Below are positions 46,002 through 54,147 of a stretch of DNA of 64,000 nt, one piece after another. The stretch's first letter is position 1, and each line of letters opens with the position of its first letter. The translations under genes were made by a program, and so were the position numbers. The notes below the pieces were generated by a model that saw only the letters and a list, made by a program, of their open reading frames with translations, did no database searches and was not told the origin of the DNA. Origin of the DNA: Acidobacteriaceae bacterium (lineage in GTDB: Bacteria > Acidobacteriota > Terriglobia > Terriglobales > Acidobacteriaceae); contig JAOAPN010000014.1 in assembly GCA_025462885.1 (NCBI GenBank), positions 124,001 through 188,000 on the forward strand, given 5' to 3'.

Positions 46002-46472
46002 GTGAGCAACGAATATCAGGAGCAATCGCTCGCGGGAGCAACGGGCATCGAGCTGGTGGTAGCGCTGTATGACGCGGCCATCCGCTTTCTTTATCGAGCG
46101 ATGCAGTGTGTGGAAGACGAAGACGTCCACGGCCGACGCAAGGCAGTGAAGAAGGTCGTCGACATCTTTATGTATCTCCAGGCCCGGCTGCGTCCGGATG
46201 TTGGTGCAGCACCGGCGGCGGCGCTCTCGGACTTCTACGCCGCCATGTTTACGCAGACGCTGGAGGCCTCGCACTATGCCTCGGTGGAGCAGTTTCGCGA
46301 GGTGATCGCCAACGTCCTGAATGTCCGGGATGCGTGGGTCGTGGCGGCTCGCGATCCGGAGGCGGGCCGGGTACTGCCGCGTGAGTTGCGCACACGGGAA
46401 GAGCGATTTGTTCCGGCTTCGGCAATCGCTCCGAATGACTGCGAGGCGACTGCTTCGCGTTGGCTTGCTTAG
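46002..46472 (+). CDS. fliS: Flagellar export chaperone FliS
   Basis: This 156-residue helical chaperone binds flagellin's C-terminus in the cytoplasm and prevents premature polymerisation. The start is GTG 46002, five bases after GAGGAG at 45991-45996. The helical pattern GIELVVALYDAAIRFLYRAMQC and DFYAAMFTQTL is that of FliS; the tail (about 120-156) is extra and not conserved. It follows fliD with an 11-bp gap, in the usual fliD-fliS order, and its end is convergent with an ABC transporter gene. Confidence 0.88.
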   Translation: MSNEYQEQSLAGATGIELVVALYDAAIRFLYRAMQCVEDEDVHGRRKAVKKVVDIFMYLQARLRPDVGAAPAAALSDFYAAMFTQTLEASHYASVEQFREVIANVLNVRDAWVVAARDPEAGRVLPRELRTREERFVPASAIAPNDCEATASRWLA

Positions 46473-46503
46473 CTGTTTGGATGGTGACGACAAGCAAGTA
46501 CCA

Positions 46504-46578
46504 AGGCGCCCTAACGCCGGGCAGGCACCACGGGGCCTTCGGCAGGACCTTCGTGGTGTACTGGACGCTTCGCGTAAA
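46504..46578. repeat. GC-rich palindromic repeat (GCCGGGC / GACGCTTCGCGTA family), copy 1
   Basis: GGCGCCCTAACGCCGGGC begins at 46505 and GACGCTTCGCGTA at 46564; both blocks recur with few changes at 59437-59490. Between them are short palindromes including CACCACGGGG and CTTCGTGGTG. It lies in the convergent gap between fliS and the ABC transporter gene (46473-46608), with no ORF. Confidence 0.65.
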
Positions 46579-46608
46579 GATCGACTTTATAGAGATAGGT
46601 AATCGGCT

Positions 46609-48360
46609 CTAGGTGGTGACGGCGATCTCTTCTTCGAGGCGCTGTTTCTCGTAGAGGCTGGTGTAGTAACCGTTGCGGGCGATCAATTCGTCGTGCGTGC
46701 CGCGCTCCGCGATGCGACCGGCTACGAGGACAGCGATCTGATCGGCGTTGCGTGCCGTCGAGATGCGGTGCGAGATGAAGATGGTGGTTCGGCCTTGCAT
46801 CACGCGGCGCAGGCCGGAGAGGATCTGTTCTTCGGTGTAGGTGTCGACGCTTGCGAGGGCGTCGTCGAGGATCAGGATGCGCGGGTTGCGGATGACGGCG
46901 CGGGCGATGGCAGTGCGCTGCTTCTGACCACCGGATAGAGTGAGGCCGCGCTCGCCAACCATCGTGTCGAAGCCCTTGGGAAACTCGAGGATTTCGGTTG
47001 CGATGTGGGCTACGGTGGCGGCCTCTTGAACATCCGCATCAGTCGCTTTGGGGACGCCGAAGGAGATGTTCTGGCGGATGGTCTCAGAGAAGAGGAACGT
47101 CTCCTGCGGGACAAAGCCGATGTTGTTACGCAGCGTGCCGAGCGGGATATGGCGAATCGGCTGGCCGTCGATTAATACGCTACCTGGCGTGGTGTCGAGG
47201 ATCCGCGGGATGAGGTTGACCAGCGTGGACTTTCCCGATCCCGTCGGACCGACGATGGCCAGCGACGTTCCGGCTGGGATCTCCAGGTTGATGTCTTTGA
47301 GGACGTTCGGGCCGCCTGGGAAGGCGAAGGTTAGACTGCGCAGCGTGACGGCACCAGAGAATGGCTGTTGCGTCTTCGAAATGAGTGCCGGGTCATCGGC
47401 GATGTCCGGCTTCTGCTTCAGCAGTTCGTCGATGCGGACGACCGAGGCGGTTCCGCGCTGGAAGAGATTAACGACCCAGCCGATGGCGATCATGGGCCAG
47501 GTGAGCTGCACCATGTAGACGAAGAAGCTGGTGAACTGTCCGACCGAGATGCGATGCGCGACGACCTGTGGACCTCCGACGAGCAGCGTGATCATCAGCG
47601 AGAGGCCGAGGACGAATTCGAGTGTGGGCCAGAGCATCGCCATGAGGCGGACGAGCAGCAGCGAGCGGCGAATGTATTCCTGGTTGGCTGTCTCGAAGGA
47701 GGCGATCTCGGCATCTTCCTGGGCGAAGGCGCGGATGAGGCGAGCGCCGGAGAAGTTCTCCTGAGCCTTAGACGAGATGTCGGAGAACATCGCCTGGATG
47801 CGCTCGAAGCGGGTGTGAATGCGCGCGCCGAAGTACTGGACCAGCACGGAGGCGATCGGCAGAGGTCCAAAGGCCCAGAACGTAAGCCAGGGGCTAATGC
47901 GGATCATGAAGGGCAGCGCGGCTGCGGTGAAGACGATGGTGTTCGCGCTGTACATGATGGCGGGGCCGAGCAACTGGCGGACAGCGGCAAGGTCATTCGT
48001 CGTGCGGGCCATGATGTCGCCGGTCCGATGCGTATGGTAGAACCCGGTCGATTGACGCTCGAGGTTGGCAAAGAGGTCGTTGCGGAGATCGAATTCGATC
48101 TCACGCGATGCGCCGATGATGACCTGACGATTGATATAGAGGAAGATCGCGGCGACGATCGCTACGGCCAGCAGGCGGAGGGAGTGGAAGACGATCTTCT
48201 GCCTGGTGACTCCGTGGCGCATGTCGTCGATGGCGTGGCCGATGACCAGCGGCATCAGGACTTTGGAGAGGTTATAGATGATGACGGCGACCCCGCCCCA
48301 GGCGAGGGACTTCCAATAGCGCCTGAGGTAGGGGTTGAGGGGTCGGAGTCTTTCGAACAT
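46609..48360 (-). CDS. ABC exporter half-transporter (MsbA/MdlB type)
   Basis: This 583-residue protein joins a six-helix membrane domain (about 15-310) and an ATPase domain (about 340-575), as in lipid or drug exporters. The ATPase has GPTGSGKST (Walker A), LSGGQKQRTAIARA (signature), ILILDDALASVD (Walker B) and the final His in FISHRIST. As a half-transporter it should work as a dimer; no second half lies beside it, so a homodimer is likely. The substrate is unknown. It is followed (convergent) by the repeat-containing gap beyond fliS. Confidence 0.9.
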   Translation of the reverse strand: MFERLRPLNPYLRRYWKSLAWGGVAVIIYNLSKVLMPLVIGHAIDDMRHGVTRQKIVFHSLRLLAVAIVAAIFLYINRQVIIGASREIEFDLRNDLFANLERQSTGFYHTHRTGDIMARTTNDLAAVRQLLGPAIMYSANTIVFTAAALPFMIRISPWLTFWAFGPLPIASVLVQYFGARIHTRFERIQAMFSDISSKAQENFSGARLIRAFAQEDAEIASFETANQEYIRRSLLLVRLMAMLWPTLEFVLGLSLMITLLVGGPQVVAHRISVGQFTSFFVYMVQLTWPMIAIGWVVNLFQRGTASVVRIDELLKQKPDIADDPALISKTQQPFSGAVTLRSLTFAFPGGPNVLKDINLEIPAGTSLAIVGPTGSGKSTLVNLIPRILDTTPGSVLIDGQPIRHIPLGTLRNNIGFVPQETFLFSETIRQNISFGVPKATDADVQEAATVAHIATEILEFPKGFDTMVGERGLTLSGGQKQRTAIARAVIRNPRILILDDALASVDTYTEEQILSGLRRVMQGRTTIFISHRISTARNADQIAVLVAGRIAERGTHDELIARNGYYTSLYEKQRLEEEIAVTT

Positions 48361-48407
48361 TCTTATTGGAGCCTCTGGGTTTGGAACTGCCTTTGGATTA
48401 GAGGCGG

Positions 48408-49079
48408 TTAGTTGCCCTGAGGGTTCGGGGTTGTTTGCGGAGCCGTGCCGGAGGGCGGCGGGGTGGCGGAGTTATCCGGTTTCGCAGGTTCAGGCTCAGG
48501 CTTCGCGGTGGCTGGAGTCGGCGGTGCGGGCGGCGTGTCGGACTGGCCTACCAGTTCGATGTCGAAGATCAGGTCGGCTTTGGCGGGGATTACGGGCGGT
48601 CGGCCTGCTTCGCCGTAGGCAAGTTGATAGGGAATGTAGAGGCGGCGCTTGCCTCCGACGTGCATGTCCTGGAAGCCGGTGTCCCAGCCCGGAATCACCT
48701 GGTGAGCACCGTACGGGAAGGAGATCGGGGTGCCGCGATCGACGGAGGAGTCGAACTTGGTGCCGTCGGTGGTCCAGCCGGTGTAGTGAACGGTGTAGTA
48801 CTTGCGGGGCTCCGCGAGAGGGCCGGTTCCGATGACGGTATCGACGTAGCGGAGCGAGTAAAGAGGTTTCGGGGTTCCAGTTACTGCGGGGACGTTGGGC
48901 GGCGTGTCTTTCGGGTCGGCGACTGTGGTCGCGGCGACGGGTTTCTTCGCGGTTGTCGCGGTTGTCGCGGTGGTGGTGCGATGGACGGGTGTGGCTGGCT
49001 TTTTGGGGGCGGCGGTTTGGGCGGTGGCGGCGGTGGTCAGGGCCAGGGTGAGGAAGAGGGCAGTGCGGTTGTGAGTCAT
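48408..49079 (-). CDS. FKBP-type peptidyl-prolyl cis-trans isomerase, exported
   Basis: This 223-residue protein has a signal peptide (about 1-20), a long Thr/Ala/Lys-rich linker to about residue 70, and one FKBP domain (about 75-180), with YTVHYTGWTTDGTKFDSSVDRG and the conserved VIPGWDTGFQDMHVGGKRRLYIPYQLAYGE. A Pro-rich tail ends the protein. The low-complexity linker resembles those of other exported foldases in this window (the cyclophilin at 30010). It should act in the periplasm, possibly on outer-membrane proteins. It lies 47 bp upstream of the ABC transporter gene, on the same strand. Confidence 0.88.
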   Translation of the reverse strand: MTHNRTALFLTLALTTAATAQTAAPKKPATPVHRTTTATTATTAKKPVAATTVADPKDTPPNVPAVTGTPKPLYSLRYVDTVIGTGPLAEPRKYYTVHYTGWTTDGTKFDSSVDRGTPISFPYGAHQVIPGWDTGFQDMHVGGKRRLYIPYQLAYGEAGRPPVIPAKADLIFDIELVGQSDTPPAPPTPATAKPEPEPAKPDNSATPPPSGTAPQTTPNPQGN

Positions 49080-49154
49080 CGTTTGTCTAGTTTAGGACGG
49101 AATCGGTCGGGTGGGAGGCTTTTGTGTGTCCAGTCCCCCACCGGGGGTACCTTT

Positions 49155-49400
49155 GCGTAAAGTCCTTATTTTCATGTAGATGACGTATTGGGTGGCGCTA
49201 AAGTCTTCCAGATAAAGGGGTTATGGGTAAAGTCTTCTGCCAGCGTCAGTTACGGCAAGAGGCTCTGTAGTGTCGTCTGTTTTATGGCTACTTCTATTGT
49301 AGGGAACCCTCCATAACTAAAATGCCACTTTTTTATATTTTTTATCTATTGATGGGGCTTGGGTTACTGCGATTCGGGTCGGTTTTGGGGGTTGACAGCA
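49155..49400 (+). repeat. Dispersed noncoding repeat, copy 2
   Basis: It shares a fixed order of landmarks with 7437-7700: GTAAAGTCCTT (49157), AAAGTCTT-headed subunits 29 bp apart (49200 and 49229), a long T-rich tract, the block CATAACTAAAATGCCACTTT (from 49312) and a TTGACA hexamer near 49393. The spacings between landmarks match within 10 bp, while the bases between differ, so it is an old and constrained pair. It includes a frame starting at ATG 49322 whose first 26 codons align without gaps to that of copy 1. Confidence 0.7.
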
Positions 49401-49440
49401 ATTTTTGGGCTGTTCTGAGTCTGAAGTTGGCTGAAGGCAT

Positions 49441-49632
49441 TATGTGTCGGGCCTTCAGCCCTCTGGTTCGCGGTGTCTCTCACCTGGGCCTTCGGCCCAG
49501 GCTGGTATGTGTCGGGCCGTTGGCCCTGAGTTCCCGGAACGGGCTTTCAGTTCAATTTTGCGGGTCTATCTAACCTGGGCTTCGGCCTGGGCTGGTATGG
49601 GATGTGCCGTTGGCTGAGTTCTGGGAACGAAC
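49441..49632. repeat. Tandem pair of hairpin repeats (GGGCCTTCAGCCC family)
   Basis: The unit CCTGGGCCTTCGGCCCAGGC (from 49483) with the following TGGTATGTGTCGGGCCGTTG and GAGTTCCCGGAACG is repeated, with about 20% difference by eye, from 49573 to about 49632. An 8-bp stem (CCTGGGCC-TTC-GGCCCAGG) forms in the first unit. The start of the block, 49444-49463, equals 37161-37180 exactly. It belongs to the same family as the element in the sdhA-sdhB gap. Confidence 0.7.
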
Positions 49633-49647
49633 AATAGACTCAGGACG

Positions 49648-52077
49648 CTAGGTGGGGGTGCGGAGGAGGAGGTAGGCGCCGGTGATTCCGAAGAGGAGGT
49701 CGGGGGACCAGGCGGCGAGGAATGCGGGGAGGGTGTTGACGTTGCCCATCGCTCCGAAGAGGCCGTCGACGACCCAGTAGGCGATGGCGAGGCCGATGGC
49801 GGTGGCGATTCCGGCGAGGCCTCCGCGTTTGCCCATGGAGAGGGCAAAGGGGATGGCGAGGATGGCCATGACCAGGGTGATGAGGGGGTAGGCGAGCTTG
49901 CGGTTGAGCTGGACGGCCAGGCGCTTGGTGTCGAAGCCGGATTGTTTGAGGTCGGAGATGTAGCGGGAGAGTTCGCCGTAGTTCATCTGCTGGGACTGGA
50001 GGTCCTCTTTTTTGAAGTAGGTGGGCTGCTCATGGATCTCGGGGAAGGTGGCGACGGAGAAGGGCTGGAAGCTGGCCACGGTCTCGCCGGAGAAGGTGCG
50101 CTGCCAGCCGTTTTCGAAGTCCCAGCGGGAGAGGCGGTCGCTCCAGCGGGCGGAGGTGGCGAAGATGCGGCGGGTGAGGACGAAGGAGTTGGGGTCGAAC
50201 TCGAAGACGGTGAGGTTGGCGAAGACGTTCTTATCCGGGTCGAAGAACTGGTAGTAGAAGATCCGGGTCGGGGTGGCGGAGTTGTGGGCGGTGGGGTCGG
50301 GCGAGGTCGCCGAGTTGGACTGGCCGGAGATCCACTTGCGGTCGGGGCGCAGAAAGGTCTGGGCGGGTTTGCCTTTGATGATGGAGCGGAGAGCTTCCTG
50401 GCGACGGTTGGCAGCCGGGAGGTAGAGGTCGTCGAAGGCGAAGAGGGCGGCGGAGATGAGGAGCGCGATGACCAGAATGGGCGCGACGACGCGGTAGAGG
50501 CTGATCCCCGTGGCCTTCATGGCGGTGAGCTCGGAGGAGCGGCTGAGTGCGCCGAGGGTGACTAGCACGGCGACGAGGGAGCAGAGCGGGGTGACGTTGT
50601 AGAGGATGTAGGGGATGAGGTTGAGGAGATAATCGCCTACGGTAACGAGCGGGGTGCGGTTGCGGATGATGTCGCCGATGAGCTCGAAGAAGGTGAAGAT
50701 GATGAAGAGGCTGGAGAAGGCGGCGAGGATCAGGGCGAAGCTGGTGAGGTACTCGCGCATGACGTAGTCGTCGAGGATGAGCGGGAAGCGGGTGCCGAGG
50801 ATGCCGCGCAGACGTCGCAGGACGGTGGCGACATTGGGTGGGCTCAGGGCGGAGTCGGCATCTTTGCGGGAGGTGATGCGGGCGATCTGCTTGTTGATGC
50901 CCTGACCGATGGCTCCGAAGAGGCCGAGCGCGATGCCGCCGCGGGACATCTGGTACAGCAGCAAGGCTCCGGCGGCGGCGAAGATGAGGTTCGCGCCCCA
51001 GACGCCGAGGAAGGGGCTGAGTTTGCCGGTCTTGGCGAAGGCCACTCCGACGGAGGAGAGGAAGTAATAGATGAAGACCAGCAGGATGGTGAGGACGAAA
51101 CCGGTCGACTTGCCGCCGCGCTTGGAGGACAGGCCGAGAGGCACACCGACCAGCATCAGGACGAGGCAGGCGAAGGGATAGGAGAAGCGCTTGTTGAACT
51201 CGATGCGATAGATGCGGGAGTTGCGAGCGGTGGGATCGGTGTCGGGGAGGCGGCCGCGGCGGATGAGCTCGGCGACGGGAAGCGCGAGGATGGGGGTGTC
51301 GGAGCGGCCGAGGCGGGTGTCTTCCTGGGCGCCGGTTTGGATGGGGAGGTCGTTGGTGGCGAAGGTGGAGATGTTGTACTGGTTCGGATCGGTGGCCGAG
51401 GTGGAGTGGTTTCCGCCATTGATCAGGTGCAGGCGAATGGACTGGAGGGCCGGCTGGGAGTTTTCGGCCTGTTGAGTGCTGTTGACGACGACGGCCTGGT
51501 CGGCGGTGGTGATATTTGGGTTGCCGGGCTGGGTGAGGTCGGCGAGGAAGACATGGTGCCAGAGGGCAGCGCCGGCGGCGGGGCGGACGTCCTGGATGTA
51601 GAGGACATAGTTCTTGAAGTCTTCGTAGAAGACGCGGGGCTGGATCTCGAAGGAGGCCTGCGAGGATTTGAGCGAGCTTTCGAGGCTGAGGAGAGACGCG
51701 GCAGAGTAGGGCGCGATGTAGAGGGAGTTGACCAGACCGAGCAGGAGGGCGGCGGTGGAGACGATGGAGATGATCTTGACGAAGTCCAGGGCACCCATGC
51801 CGGAGGCGCGCATGGCGGTGATTTCGGAGTCGGCGGCGAGGCGGGAGAGGCCGAGCAGGATGCCGACCAGGACGGCCATGGGGATGGTGAGGGTGAGGGC
51901 GTTGGGAAGGGTGTAAAGGAAGATACGAGCGACGTCGGCCAGGGAGGCGGAGTCGCGGACGACGAACTCGAGGATCTTGCCGAGGTCGCGCATGAAGAGG
52001 ACGAAGGTGAAGAGCACTCCGCCGAGCAGGGCGTGCGAGGTGACTTCGCGGAGGATGTAGCGGGTGATGATGCGCAT
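49648..52077 (-). CDS. Fused LptF-LptG lipopolysaccharide export permease
   Basis: This 809-residue protein contains two complete LptF/LptG (YjgP/YjgQ) permease modules in tandem. The first begins IITRYILREVTSHALLGGVLF and spans about 1-400; the second begins DDYVMREYLTSFALILAAF near 440 and runs to the end. Each has the six-helix pattern (three N-terminal, three C-terminal) around a periplasmic beta-jellyroll domain. In Lpt systems LptF and LptG are separate proteins that pair with two LptB ATPases to lift LPS out of the inner membrane; a fusion would give the whole permease as one chain. LptB, LptC and LptA are not in the window. Confidence 0.88.
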   Translation of the reverse strand: MRIITRYILREVTSHALLGGVLFTFVLFMRDLGKILEFVVRDSASLADVARIFLYTLPNALTLTIPMAVLVGILLGLSRLAADSEITAMRASGMGALDFVKIISIVSTAALLLGLVNSLYIAPYSAASLLSLESSLKSSQASFEIQPRVFYEDFKNYVLYIQDVRPAAGAALWHHVFLADLTQPGNPNITTADQAVVVNSTQQAENSQPALQSIRLHLINGGNHSTSATDPNQYNISTFATNDLPIQTGAQEDTRLGRSDTPILALPVAELIRRGRLPDTDPTARNSRIYRIEFNKRFSYPFACLVLMLVGVPLGLSSKRGGKSTGFVLTILLVFIYYFLSSVGVAFAKTGKLSPFLGVWGANLIFAAAGALLLYQMSRGGIALGLFGAIGQGINKQIARITSRKDADSALSPPNVATVLRRLRGILGTRFPLILDDYVMREYLTSFALILAAFSSLFIIFTFFELIGDIIRNRTPLVTVGDYLLNLIPYILYNVTPLCSLVAVLVTLGALSRSSELTAMKATGISLYRVVAPILVIALLISAALFAFDDLYLPAANRRQEALRSIIKGKPAQTFLRPDRKWISGQSNSATSPDPTAHNSATPTRIFYYQFFDPDKNVFANLTVFEFDPNSFVLTRRIFATSARWSDRLSRWDFENGWQRTFSGETVASFQPFSVATFPEIHEQPTYFKKEDLQSQQMNYGELSRYISDLKQSGFDTKRLAVQLNRKLAYPLITLVMAILAIPFALSMGKRGGLAGIATAIGLAIAYWVVDGLFGAMGNVNTLPAFLAAWSPDLLFGITGAYLLLRTPT

Positions 52078-52161
52078 TAGAGGTGGAAATTAATCTCGTA
52101 CCCAGTTTAGCGCGGCTGCCAAAACTGAGTACGAGCCTTATTCGGGTCAGTTGGCGACAGG

Positions 52162-53877
52162 TTATTGCGAGAAGAGGAGCCGATCGCGCTCTGCCTGGCT
52201 TTTTGCGACGTAGGAGCTGTCAAACCATGCCTTCGGTTCGCCACTGATCGCGATGGGCTTGTGCAGGGTGAGGGCTTTGTCCGTTGCTGCTGTGCTATCG
52301 AGTGCGGTTGCTTCTTTGAGGCGTTCGCGGAAGTGGAGGTGATCGAAGATGGTGACTGCCTGGATGGCGTAGACGATGGCGACCCTCTGGTCCTGGATGC
52401 AGATCAGGTTGTCTCCGTTGCCGGATTCTCCCGCAGGAGAGAGGTTGGAGGAGCCGGTGAAGACTTTGGCTGTAGGGAGATTGAAGTCTGTGACGACAAA
52501 TTTGTTGTGCTCATTGATGCCGGAGCCTCCACTCCACTCAGCCTTGAAGGGCGGGGGGGCGTTGCTGGCGAGCGCTGCAAACGAAACGACCCCCTGGCTG
52601 CCGTCTGGCTTATCGATGATGAGTGAAGATTCCCGGTCGGAGATGCCGTAGCTGAAGAGGTCGCGCTTCATGAGACTGTCAACGGCATCGCGGACCAAGC
52701 CGGAGGTCTGATAGAGAAAGGCGATGGCGAAGAAGACAGAGGACTCCGCATTGTCGATGGCCTGGGCTACGGGTCGCAGCGAGAGTTCGGTATCCGTATG
52801 CGGTGAGAAGCAGAGCTGAAGGGGTGGATTGTCCGGGATGGCAATGGAGTGCCATTGGCCTGCGAGGGGGTTGGTTGCGAAGCTTGCGGTGCTGTTGAAG
52901 GCGATATCGAAGTATTGGCTGAAGAGAGAGGCCGCTTCCGGTGTGGAAAGAACGAGGGTGTTGTTGGCCTGGATGTAGATGCCGCGAAAGCTGAAGTTGG
53001 TCGAGCCGAAGAGCACTTTGACCGGCGTTCCTCCGGCCTTCTTCACGATCAGGACCTTATTGTGCTGGAGCTTGACGAAGTGGGTGCGTTTGACCGCGGC
53101 ACCTGCCGTCGTGAGTATGCCCGCGGCGGCAGACGGCGCACTTTGGGCAGGCTTATGGGTTCCGGAGTCGTCGATAAGGATGCGCAACCGGCCGCCGATG
53201 GCCTTGAGCTTTTCGAGGATCTCGGGTTCGTCAAAGTCGTAGGCGAAGACGTCGAGGAGGAGAGTCTTGTCTGCGATGACTTCGTCGAGGATGCCGAAGA
53301 GAAGGTCGTAGGCCTCAAAGCCAAGCCACTCATAGACGCCGGCAGGGGCGGTCGATTTGTCGAAGTCCAGGCCGGAGGTTCCCTGGGGAGGCAGGATGTG
53401 GGTGTTGCCGCCAAATTTATCGAGGTAGGCCTGCGAGGAAGCAAAACCCCGAGTAAAACCTACTTCGAGGAAGTCGGCGTAGATCTCCGATTCGAGGCTG
53501 ATCTCGACGTCGACGGTATCGCCGGAGACAAGGGTGTCGTCTGCCGGCATATGCTTCTTGGTGATGCGGTACGTATAGGTTCCTGGCTTTGGATTGTAGG
53601 GAAAGTGGGTCCAGCGGAACTTCTGGAAGGGGGCGTCGGTGGACGGGAAGTTGCGATAGCCGGAGACGGCCTCGGTAGCGGGCTTGTCGTAGGAAAAAGC
53701 GAGACGATTGCGCAAGGGTTGGAATTTCATTTGCCCGGGACTCTTGACCTCGATGGAGAAGCCGACGAAGTCGGGCTCCGGGTCTTCGACATTCATGCCG
53801 ATGAGACACATGCGCTGGCCGCGCCAGAGCTTGGCGGTGAGACCGCCGCTGGTTTTGGAATTGGTAAAGGCAGACAT
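52162..53877 (-). CDS. Phospholipase D-like protein with one degenerate HKD motif
   Basis: This 571-residue protein has an N-terminal beta-sandwich region (about 1-135), then two phospholipase D half-domains. The first HxKx4D motif has His 272 and Lys 274 (LQHNKVLIVKK) but Lys 279 in place of the Asp; the second is canonical (NEHNKFVVTD, H457, K459 and D464), and both are followed by the family's GSTNFS / GSSNLS segments. Family members cleave phosphodiesters of lipids or nucleic acids, or are synthases. No signal peptide is seen. Substrate unknown. The gene is alone on the minus strand; the gap after it toward GH2 (53878-54147) holds a terminator. Confidence 0.75.
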   Translation of the reverse strand: MSAFTNSKTSGGLTAKLWRGQRMCLIGMNVEDPEPDFVGFSIEVKSPGQMKFQPLRNRLAFSYDKPATEAVSGYRNFPSTDAPFQKFRWTHFPYNPKPGTYTYRITKKHMPADDTLVSGDTVDVEISLESEIYADFLEVGFTRGFASSQAYLDKFGGNTHILPPQGTSGLDFDKSTAPAGVYEWLGFEAYDLLFGILDEVIADKTLLLDVFAYDFDEPEILEKLKAIGGRLRILIDDSGTHKPAQSAPSAAAGILTTAGAAVKRTHFVKLQHNKVLIVKKAGGTPVKVLFGSTNFSFRGIYIQANNTLVLSTPEAASLFSQYFDIAFNSTASFATNPLAGQWHSIAIPDNPPLQLCFSPHTDTELSLRPVAQAIDNAESSVFFAIAFLYQTSGLVRDAVDSLMKRDLFSYGISDRESSLIIDKPDGSQGVVSFAALASNAPPPFKAEWSGGSGINEHNKFVVTDFNLPTAKVFTGSSNLSPAGESGNGDNLICIQDQRVAIVYAIQAVTIFDHLHFRERLKEATALDSTAATDKALTLHKPIAISGEPKAWFDSSYVAKSQAERDRLLFSQ

Positions 53878-54090
53878 GGCTTTCCTCTTTCGGATGAGTT
53901 GAGGCGGTAGCAGACGTAAAGGTCTGTTCGCCTCCAGAGAGACTTTGCGCTGGTAATCCTGATTGACGGCTGGGAGAGAGGAAAGGGCCGAGTGACCGCT
54001 CTGGGTCGGTGTCTGTGGCGTGACTGTATCGCGAGCAGGTTCGCAAGTGCAAGTGAATTTTCGCGTTGCAACGATAAGGATGGACAGAGC

Positions 54091-54131
54091 AAAGAGATGG
54101 CCTGAAACGGTGTGCGTTTCAGGCCATTTTC
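54091..54131 (-). terminator. Intrinsic terminator after the GH2 gene
   Basis: TGGCCTGAAACG (54098-54109) and CGTTTCAGGCCA (54115-54126) form a perfect 12-bp stem with a 5-base loop; T-rich sequence follows on the minus strand (TCTCTTT) and on the plus strand (TTTTCTTC). It lies just beyond the stop codon of the glycoside hydrolase gene (54148). Confidence 0.88.
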
Positions 54132-54147
54132 TTCAGAGAGGGTGTTT

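Larger units (their letters stand above)
49080..49647. other. Repeat-rich gap without a supported gene
   Basis: This 568-bp gap lies between the FKBP gene (minus) and the end of lptFG (minus). It holds copy 2 of the dispersed noncoding repeat (49155-49400) and a tandem pair of hairpin repeats (49441-49632). One ORF (49322-49573) covers the end of the former and part of the latter. I see no other gene here. Confidence 0.6.
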
